From: Antedon mediterranea
Taxonomy: Eukaryota; Echinodermata; Crinoidea; Comatulida; Antedonidae
Assembly (NCBI RefSeq): GCF_964355755.1
Contig: NC_092678.1
Location: 18,326,922-18,390,921 of the forward strand
DNA length: 64,000 nt
Direction of reading: 5' to 3'
Part shown: in pieces, positions 60,401 to 64,000 of the stretch
How the letters are laid out: every line of letters starts with the position of its first letter
How positions within the stretch are numbered: the first letter of the stretch is position 1
The notes under the pieces: generated by a model
What the model saw: only the letters and a program-made list of their open reading frames with translations
The model's database searches: none
What the model was told of the DNA's origin: nothing
Position numbers and translations under genes: made by a program

Positions 60401-63400
60401 TGGGTAAGTGAAACAGCGATAGTAGAAACGCATGTTATGGAAAGGCGTACATTGGGTAAGTGAAACAGCGATAGTAGAAACACATGTTATGGAAAGGCGT
60501 ACATTGGGTAAGTGAAACAGCGATAGTAGAAACGCATGTTATGGAAAGGCGTACATTGGGTAAGTGAAACAGCGATAGTAGAAACGCATGTTATGGAAAG
60601 GCGTACATTGGATAAGTGAAACAGCGATAGTAGAAACACATGTTATGGAAAGGCGTACATTGGGTAAGTGAAACAGCGATAGTAGAAACGCATGTTATGG
60701 AAAGGCGTACATTGGGTAAGTGAAACAGCGATAGTAGAAACGCATGTTATGGAAAGGCGTACATTGGGTAAGTGAAACAGCGATAGTAGAAACACATGTT
60801 ATGGAAAGGCGTACATTGGGTAAGTGAAACAGCGATAGTAGAAACACATGTTATGGAAAGGCGTACATTGGGTAAGTGAAACAGCGATAGTAGAAACACA
60901 TGTTATGGAAAGGCGTACATTGGGTAAGTGAAACAGCGATAGTAGAAACGCATGTTATGGAAAGGCGTACATTGGGTAAGTGAAACAGCGATAGTAGAAA
61001 CGCATGTTATGGAAAGGCGTACATTGGGTAAGTGAAACAGCGATAGTAGAAACACATGTTATGGAAAGGCGTACATTGGGTAAGTGAAACAGCGATAGTA
61101 GAAACGCATGTTATGGAAAGGCGCACATTGGGTAAGTGAAACAGCGATAGTAGAAACGCATGTTATGGAAAGGCGTACATTGGGTAAGTGAAACAGCGAT
61201 AGTAGAAACGCATGTTATGGAAAGGCGTACATTGGGTAAGTGAAACAGCGATAGTAGAAACGCATGTTATGGAAAGGCGTACATTGGGTAAGTGAAACAG
61301 CGATAGTAGAAACACATGTTATGGAAAGGCGTACATTGGGTAAGTGAAACAGCGATAGTAGAAACACATGTTATGGAAAGGCGTACATTGGGTAAGTGAA
61401 ACAGCGATAGTAGAAACACATGTTATGGAAAGGCGTACATTGGGTAAGTGAAACAGCGATAGTAGAAACACATGTTATGGAAAGGCGTACATTGGGTAAG
61501 TGAAACAGCGATAGTAGAAACGCATGTTATGGAAAGGCGTACATTGGGTAAGTGAAACAGCGATAGTAGAAACGCATGTTATGGAAAGGCGTACATTGGG
61601 TAAGTGAAACTGTGAAAGTAGAAACGTTTACTTTTATATGATCCAAACAACAGCCATGCAATAGGCACAGGTTTCAAACTCTCCTCGACTGCAGTTGTGG
61701 TGGTAAAATAAGTCCTCTTGAATCTGGCTCAGGTTCACTACTAACTGAAGCGCTGTCTACACTATTAAACTTTATGTGACAAAATGTGATGTGCCCATAC
61801 ATGGACATGATGATGTCGTATCACTACCATATTTAATAATAATAATAGTTCATTCTTATATAGCGCTCTACAAGCAAGCTTCTCTAAGCGCTGAACATTA
61901 TTACCCCAGTCATTTTTCGGATCAAACATGTATGGAAACATACTCCCATAATGCAACGAGTAATCAGCGCAAAGTTGTGTCTTGATCTAACCGGGTACCC
62001 ATTTATACACCTGGGTGGAGAGAGGCAAGCGTAAGTAAAGTATCTTGCCTAAGGATACAAGCAATGCGGCAGGAGTTGGATTCGAACCTCGGTCTCACAA
62101 TCCTTAGTCCAACGTCCAACACCCTGCGCCACACGCCCTCACAATTAAAATATTTGGGTACATCAAACTAGTTTGACAGTGTGGACAGAGTTGCATATTT
62201 CAAAAGATTAGGGTGTAGTTTTGCTACATTAATAACGTCATCATTTGTACTCGACGTTGCTAATGGACTGTTAGTGTCTTTGTAGGCCTGGTATGTTTAT
62301 TGGGAAAAAGGCCTGTACTGGTACTACATAGCAGTAAATAATTACACCTTACAAGTTGATGCAACAGTAGCATTATCATAACGCAGAGGCCTGAAGCCCC
62401 TTGTTTAGGGACGCTAAGTTGCCCTCCTACGCTTTATGTGTTTGTTCGACATATTTCAATGCCTTTTTCTGCGAACCCTGGGTTTAGCCAGTAAAGTAGC
62501 TGAGCCAATTCCATGCTAGAATCTGTTTTCCTTCCAAAACAAACGAAACTAAGTAGTAGACATATTGTAATCTCTACACATACTTATTATTTGTAGATCC
62601 ATCAAGGACAGCTACTCCAGAGAAGAACATGGCATTAAAGAAGATGATGAAGTTTGTCAAGGGTACAGATGACGACCACAATGCAAAGGAGATGAACCAC
62701 AAACTACAGATAATGCTAGAAGAAACATTAACAAAGAATATGCATTTACAAAAGGTAACACCTAAATATTTTATTTATACTGGGCAAAGACTGGTCTCCC
62801 AGAGGGCACAGTTATGATCAGTGGCTGTGAGGTACTAGTACACAGAGGTAACCCTACTCAAAAGATGTAATAGGTTCTTTGAAGTGCACACGAGCTAGAT
62901 GTGTACACTGGACCTACGGTTTAGAGTCCTTATCCGAGAAGACTCGTTCTACCAACAACCATGGAGCGAATGAGCCTCGAACCCTTGCTTATGTTATATC
63001 CAGAGTTTTGTTTTGAATAATGAATTAAAATTAATTTCAAGTATGTACAAGTTTATACAAGGGAATACAAGGAATATTTGTAAAGGCCAACTCGGACAGC
63101 ATCGTACGAAAGGCTCAATTTAATGTCTTGACTCGTCAGTGCTGTCTTAGTTGAATCCCGACGGGACGAATCGTTTTTAGATAGCTTTGGGTGTAGTTTT
63201 TAGGTCGTCAAAGTTAGTAACCCTATAAGATGAAAGCTTTTAATTTAGCTTATAGCTTAATATCCATGCACTGAAAAAATCGAGTCAGAGTAGCCTAGGG
63301 TGAATTGAAGTGCAACCCATACTCTCTGTTGTGTTTCATATCATCTTGTGAGTCCATAGAACTACTGTTCCCCACTAACTTATACAGTCAACTTTTCCAA

Positions 63401-63796
63401 TACCGGACACCTTTGAGGTGGCCTTATATGTCTGGTTTTCTGGAAAGTCTGGTATTCAGAATGTGTTTTAATGGTAACAATGAATTCCGAAACTTTGGAT
63501 CTCGAGAAAATTCTCATTTTGGAAGAGTTACCAGTTTTAGTCAAAGACAGGTATTGGTATAGTTGACTGTAGTGCACTTTGCCCTGATACCTCAACACAT
63601 ATAAGAACTATATATAGGTCCCTGTCAATCATTATATATAACTTATACTTTACAATAATTTTTCTCTGTCTACAAAATGTATTAATATTTTTTTTTTCTT
63701 TCAAAGGATATAGAAATGCTATCTACTGAACTTTCCAGTCTTAGTAAATCGGATACAAACAGCCGGCCGGAAGATTCAACCAATGGAATGCCCTGA
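33449..63796 (+). CDS. GRIPAP1: GRIP1-associated protein 1 (GRASP-1), complete
   Basis: Thirty-five coding exons sum to 2823 nt (940 residues plus TGA), with every junction in phase. The protein is almost wholly coiled coil. It matches vertebrate GRIPAP1 from end to end as I remember it: start [14 protein letters not shown] then [41 protein letters not shown] (~632-641); [20 protein letters not shown] (~722-741); [37 protein letters not shown]. Human GRIPAP1 is about 841 residues; most of the extra length here appears to be in exons 8-13. In vertebrates the protein is a Rab4 effector that scaffolds recycling endosomes and binds GRIP1; a similar trafficking role is inferred. The start codon (AAAGATGG context) lies in a first exon matching the vertebrate one. 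The 3' UTR runs past the window. Confidence 0.96.
34055..34395. mobile_element. MITE with ~45-bp terminal inverted repeats and GCGTCA motifs
   Basis: Left end ATGCATTTGTCAATTGTATG then AACCACTATACGACC; the right end in reverse is ATGCACTTGTCAATTGTATG then ACCCACTATACGACC. The inverted repeat continues to AGAGAGG / GGAGAGG. The interior has several GTGCGTCA and TGACGCA motifs. It lies in GRIPAP1 intron 1. Confidence 0.8.
35190..35440. mobile_element. SINE B-related sequence with strong hairpins
   Basis: Shares GTGTACACTGGACCT and GTTCTACCACCAGAAC with the family B SINEs, but the centre differs. It has a perfect 13-bp stem (TGTAGGACAAGGA at 35314-35326 and TCCTTGTCCTACA at 35335-35347) with an 8-base loop, just after a smaller CCAGCTTTTCAAAGCTGG hairpin. 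A 117-codon frame across it is probably not a gene. Confidence 0.5.
35600..35832. repeat. Polypyrimidine (CTTTT-rich) tract
   Basis: More than 220 bases of almost pure T and C on the + strand in GRIPAP1 intron 3. The Phe/Ser-rich frames through it are artefacts. Such mirror-like tracts can form triplex DNA. Confidence 0.9.
37497..37690 (-). mobile_element. SINE family B-like fragment
   Basis: TTAAAGAACCTAGTACATCT then TTCAAGATGAGTAGAGACTT resembles the family B body on the strand opposite to the other copies, followed by AGCCACTTTCGCGGAG. A related segment occurs near 13770-13865 (GTAGTTGAAAAGTGTAACAT is shared). Confidence 0.5.
38028..38181. mobile_element. MITE family A copy 4
   Basis: Left AAGCTCTGTCTACACTACCA; right AAGTTTGATAGTGTAGAC. 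It includes two AAATATGGTAGTgATATG-type internal units and ATGACATCATCA. It ends about 20 bases before exon 6 of GRIPAP1 (38203). Confidence 0.9.
38528..39290. repeat. 49-bp minisatellite, ~15.5 copies
   Basis: A highly uniform unit (GATTTACCTGCAACCAATCC, TAGTTAAGGGACCCTAATGT, TCCTTATAG) repeats head to tail in GRIPAP1 intron 6. Variants differ by single bases (AAGGAACC vs AAGGGACC; CAACC vs CACCC) and are grouped along the array, showing recent stepwise expansion. Confidence 0.97.
40074..42592 (+). CDS. GRIPAP1: GRIPAP1 exons 8-13 (residues 167-315), divergent linker
   Basis: Exons: 40074-40160, 40393-40445, 41175-41273, 41769-41885, 42090-42133, 42547-42592. This part is less coiled-coil and has a proline/serine/acid-rich stretch ([19 protein letters not shown]), a helical segment ([18 protein letters not shown]), a compact hydrophobic part ([19 protein letters not shown]) and a Ser/Asn linker. 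I recall no counterpart in the human protein for exons 10-12, so this may be a lineage-specific insertion or one lost in vertebrates. Splice sites are all standard. Confidence 0.9.
40560..41150. repeat. 24-bp minisatellite (CATAAGCCACCTGTAAACCACTTG)-type
   Basis: The core 40650-40850 is about nine near-identical units CATAAGCCACCTGTAAACCA-CTTG. The flanks have 14-18 base variants (CATAAACCACCTGTATAAAC). The array fills GRIPAP1 intron 9 almost up to the acceptor at 41174. Because 24 is a multiple of three, long repetitive frames appear on both strands; they are not genes. Confidence 0.95.
42196..42355. repeat. 53-bp triplication
   Basis: A unit with GCGAATGCATAACATGGACT and TGGTTGAAGTAGGCCTAGCT is present three times (GCCAAAGCG/GCCGAAGCG starts near 42200, 42253, 42306) in GRIPAP1 intron 12. 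Confidence 0.9.
42935..43085 (+). mobile_element. SINE family C, 3' part
   Basis: ACTCCCAAAGACTTAATAAT then GAGCATCTTGTGTATATGC, GGATTGCCACCTTTGAGAAG and an A-rich tail (AATAAAAAAAA). The head is missing. It matches the copy split at 45166/46169 and shows what that copy looked like before insertion. Confidence 0.7.
43147..51097 (+). CDS. GRIPAP1: GRIPAP1 exons 14-26 (residues 316-605), central coiled coil
   Basis: Exons: 43147-43217, 43611-43658, 44058-44089, 44752-44799, 46299-46344, 46827-46880, 47007-47072, 48139-48231, 48776-48814, 49586-49777, 50153-50257, 50714-50746, 51056-51097. These are mostly small exons of 32-105 nt, many in phase 0. The block [20 protein letters not shown] matches the vertebrate SEKLKKKQESF region. 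[19 protein letters not shown] corresponds to the vertebrate KRKAMLDELAMETLQEK. The whole stretch is heptad-like with no membrane segment. Confidence 0.93.
43750..43886. mobile_element. MITE family A copy 5
   Basis: The right end CAAACTAGTTTGATAGTGTA-GACAGAACTT is intact and the left end is degraded. The body carries CATATCACTACCGTTTTTGT, the inverse of the family motif. Confidence 0.75.
45167..46168. mobile_element. PIF/Harbinger-like element, ~1.0 kb, non-autonomous
   Basis: Terminal inverted repeats of about 35 bp: left GGGCCTGTTCAGACCTACGG then AGTTATTCTTTCGTA; right in reverse GGGTATGTTCAGACCTACGG then AGTTATGCTTTCGTA. It is flanked by TAA on both sides, the TWA-type duplication of this superfamily. 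The interior holds a broken Myb/SANT-like frame at 45562-45912, but no DDE transposase. Confidence 0.85.
45562..45912 (+). pseudogene. Remnant of a Harbinger Myb/SANT-like DNA-binding protein
   Basis: One frame reads [20 protein letters not shown] through [14 protein letters not shown] and stops. After a frame change the next reads [20 protein letters not shown] then [20 protein letters not shown]. Together they resemble the Myb/SANT-like (MADF-like) domain of the second protein of PIF/Harbinger elements, which helps the transposase bind DNA. The stop plus frameshift mean it is not functional. Confidence 0.7.
46498..46634. mobile_element. Foldback MITE, family E copy 3
   Basis: Left GCTTGGTTCCCACTAGAACG; right in reverse AAGCTTGGTTCCCACTAGGA. 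The body contains TTACATCCTTGCGTTGC, as in the other family E copies. Confidence 0.8.
47448..47560. mobile_element. Tc1/mariner-type MITE, family D copy 2 (partial)
   Basis: The left end (TCTCTCAATACCGGTTGGTA) lacks the terminal CAGTCAAC. The right end GTATTGAGAAACTCAACTGT-A is intact. Confidence 0.65.
47582..47885 (+). mobile_element. tRNA-derived SINE, family G copy 1
   Basis: The head has an A box (TGTGGCGCAGTGTGTTGGAC) and a B box (GGTTCGAATCC). The body has TCTCCACCCAGGTGTATAAA-TGGGTACCCGG, and the 3' end is GCGCTTAGAGG...GGCGCTTTATAAATCC. The copy at 61837-62142 is the same family in reverse. The stems do not fold as a tRNA with a proper acceptor, so it is not a tRNA gene. Confidence 0.85.
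50397..50566. mobile_element. MITE family A copy 6
   Basis: Left AGTTCTGTCTAAACTAGTTT; right GTTTTGATAGTGTAGACAGA. It has three tandem AAATATGGTAGTGATATGCC units, more than the other copies, so the unit number varies inside the family. Confidence 0.9.
51103..51935. repeat. 15-bp satellite, ~55 copies, directly at an exon donor
   Basis: A unit like CTGTACTCCATTGGC (variants CCGTTGG, CCATTTG, CCATATG) starts five bases into GRIPAP1 intron 26 (donor GTATGT at 51098). Because 15 is a multiple of three, open frames of up to ~300 codons appear on both strands and in several phases; none is a gene. Confidence 0.97.
52026..52035 (+). promoter_or_regulatory. TATA-like box in the intron insertion
   Basis: CTATAAATAG follows an inverted CCAAT (GATTGG at 52020) and is followed 30-40 bases later by a CpG-rich stretch (TTTCGAGCGACGCGAG). 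The spacing fits a Pol II core promoter. Activity is inferred only. Confidence 0.4.
52444..52629 (+). other. GC-rich open frame followed by AATAAA
   Basis: A 61-codon frame without an initiating ATG at its start (first ATG near 52543) encodes an Arg-rich segment ([20 protein letters not shown]) and a hydrophobic segment ([14 protein letters not shown]). AATAAA follows at once (52630-52635). It stands out by composition from the AT-rich surroundings and lies ~400 bases after the TATA-like box. It could be part of a small transcript of the insertion; coding status is doubtful. Confidence 0.25.
52640..53500. other. AT-rich part of the insertion
   Basis: No frame, RNA gene or repeat structure is recognised. 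Confidence 0.35.
53508..55146. mobile_element. Foldback element F, copy 2 (in GRIPAP1 intron 26)
   Basis: Same order as the copy at 26758: left CCCCCCGGACAACTAC array (53514-53770), inner 39-bp inverted repeat (53837-53875 and 54230-54268) around the GGTCTCCCTTTTCGTATA array, ~560 bp unique, right inverted array (54860-55140). It differs by a ~65-bp deletion at 54667, an insert of ~30 bases before the inner repeat, and scattered substitutions. CTAAAAAC stands on both sides, an apparent 8-bp target duplication. Confidence 0.88.
55147..55900. other. Right part of the insertion
   Basis: AT-rich with a short CpG-containing segment (ACAACGCGCGCCCGACAATG near 55153). I see no gene. Confidence 0.35.
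55901..56167. repeat. 15-bp satellite, second block (~17 copies)
   Basis: Same CTGTACTCCATTGGC unit and orientation as 51103-51935, ending 90 bases before exon 27 of GRIPAP1. Confidence 0.95.
56258..63796 (+). CDS. GRIPAP1: GRIPAP1 exons 27-35 (residues 606-940), conserved C-terminal half
   Basis: Exons: 56258-56371, 56710-56787, 57550-57645, 58013-58069, 58388-58600, 59429-59533, 60307-60403, 62597-62754, 63707-63796. This holds the most conserved blocks: [32 protein letters not shown], a Ser-rich linker ([16 protein letters not shown]), [19 protein letters not shown], and [20 protein letters not shown]. The introns on either side of exons 32 and 33 are those with amplified splice sites (79-bp and 52-bp arrays). 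The stop is TGA at 63794-63796. Confidence 0.95.
57047..57187. repeat. 29-bp minisatellite, ~4.6 copies
   Basis: Unit GAACTTATTTCCATTGTGGC-CCTTAGGTC in GRIPAP1 intron 28, with exact 29-base spacing. Confidence 0.92.
57745..57950 (+). mobile_element. tRNA-derived SINE with a CTATAAATGAGTACC core
   Basis: The head GGTAAGACACTTGACTGTCA and B box GGTTCAATTCC are followed by CTCAGCTATAAATGAGTACC-TGG, comparable to the core of the SINE at 47582. It lies in GRIPAP1 intron 29. Confidence 0.65.
58668..59428. repeat. 79-bp tandem repeat carrying a 3' splice site
   Basis: The unit has TGATCTTTTTCAG followed by TTACCTGAGGTGTCTGATAT and GAGATTACCAG. AGs end at 58717 and then every 79 bases to 59428, which is the true acceptor of GRIPAP1 exon 32. 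An earlier related TTTTTTCAG ends at 58668. The unit thus copies the polypyrimidine tract, the AG and the first ~14 exon bases. Confidence 0.95.
59786..60085 (-). mobile_element. tRNA-derived SINE, family B copy 3 (best preserved)
   Basis: On the minus strand from 60085: GTGAGTGGCCGAGCGGTTAA-GACAG (A-box region), then GGTTCGAGGCTCACTC (B box), then the family body, ending with AGTCTTTGACTGAAGAGG near 59800. The head resembles Leu/Ser-type tRNA. Confidence 0.85.
60374..61617. repeat. 52-bp tandem repeat: exon end plus GTAAGT donor, 24 copies
   Basis: The unit AAACGCATGTTATGGAAAGG, CGTACATTGGGTAAGTGAAA, CAGCGATAGTAG starts at 60374 and every 52 bases to 61570. The first 30 bases of the first unit are the end of GRIPAP1 exon 33 ([11 protein letters not shown]); GTAAGT follows at 60404. 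Each later unit keeps the same TTGG|GTAAGT junction, so 24 identical donors lie in a row. Copies differ mainly at one CpG (CGCATG or CACATG). Confidence 0.98.
61748..62192. mobile_element. MITE family A copy 7, split by a SINE
   Basis: Left part 61748-61835 (GCTGTCTACACTATTAAACT to ATCACTACCATATTT) and right part 62146-62192 (ATATTTGGGTACATCAAACT to GTGTGGACAGAG) make one family A element. ATATTT is duplicated at the junctions with the SINE at 61837-62142. Confidence 0.85.
61837..62142 (-). mobile_element. tRNA-derived SINE, family G copy 2, nested in a MITE
   Basis: Inverse of the copy at 47582, with TGGCGCAGGGTGTTGGACGT, the B box GGTTCGAATCC, the CACCCAGGTGTATAAATGGG core, and a 3' end with AGCGCTATATAAGAATGAAC and an ATT-repeat tail at 61837. 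Confidence 0.85.
62765..63002 (-). mobile_element. tRNA-derived SINE, family B copy 4 (head truncated)
   Basis: Starts ten bases after the donor of GRIPAP1 exon 34 with TTTATTTATACTGGGCAAAG and matches copy 3 through TGAGCCTCGAACCCTTGC. The A-box part is missing. Confidence 0.75.
63383..63571. mobile_element. Tc1/mariner-type MITE, family D copy 3
   Basis: Left TACAGTCAACTTTTCCAATA; right in reverse TACAGTCAACTATACCAATA. TA at both ends fits the mariner target duplication. It lies in the last GRIPAP1 intron. Confidence 0.85.
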
Positions 63797-64000
63797 TGTA
63801 TTATTGTCAACGCTGTTTGTGGTTACAATTCCTGCAATTAGTTCCAGTAAGTTCTTCCAGTGTATTAGTATACGCCACTCAGTTTTGTGAATACTGAAAA
63901 GAGTAAATATTGTGTCTATATTTATGTAATCTTTGCTATGTATTATATAAAGAAAAGAGCTATGTATAGTGATAGTATTGTATGAAATATGTAACCAGTG

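Noticed and set aside
60374-61617. The 24 exon-like units as real duplicated exons
   Set aside because: Units are 52 bp, lack acceptors, and read into TGA right after the donor, so they cannot be spliced in as coding exons.

Overview
The window is AT-rich animal genomic DNA with short exons, GT-AG introns, many simple repeats and many small transposons. Two intron-rich genes lie head to tail on the + strand. A degenerate 5S rRNA piece (32528-32597) resembles echinoderm 5S, and the EGF/CUB gene and repeat content suit an invertebrate deuterostome. An echinoderm is my best guess, but this is an inference.

Region 1-10310 has no complete gene. It holds a probable last coding exon of a + strand gene entering from the left (388-563), an unrecognised minus-strand open frame with one in-frame TGA (3256 down to 2545), a LINE 3' end (3747-4118), a MITE and a minisatellite.

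Region 10311-29599 is gene 1, a secreted modular protein: the end of a signal peptide, two CUB domains, twenty EGF-like domains (mostly calcium-binding type) and a C-terminal coiled coil after a Cys-rich hinge. I traced 26 coding exons with consistent phases (3520 nt, 1172 residues). The exon carrying the start codon was not found. One intron is of the GC-AG class.

Region 29600-33448 is the spacer between the genes, with gene 1's 3' UTR, foldback MITEs and the 5S-like fragment.

Region 33449-63796 is gene 2, GRIPAP1 (GRASP-1), the recycling-endosome coiled-coil protein. All 35 coding exons were traced. They sum to 2823 nt (940 codons plus stop), running from a near-human first exon to a TGA at 63796.

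The most unusual content is in the introns. In three places a tandem repeat has a splice site in its unit: a 93-bp unit with the 5' splice site (22664), a 79-bp unit with the 3' splice site (58668-59428), and a 52-bp unit repeating the last 30 nt of an exon plus its GTAAGT donor 24 times (60374-61617). Both genes also carry a copy of one 1.65-kb foldback element built from two kinds of inverted and tandem repeats. The second copy lies inside a 4-kb insertion that splits a 15-bp satellite. Other features are a Harbinger-like element inserted in a SINE, a SINE inserted in a MITE, and at least eight copies of one MITE family.
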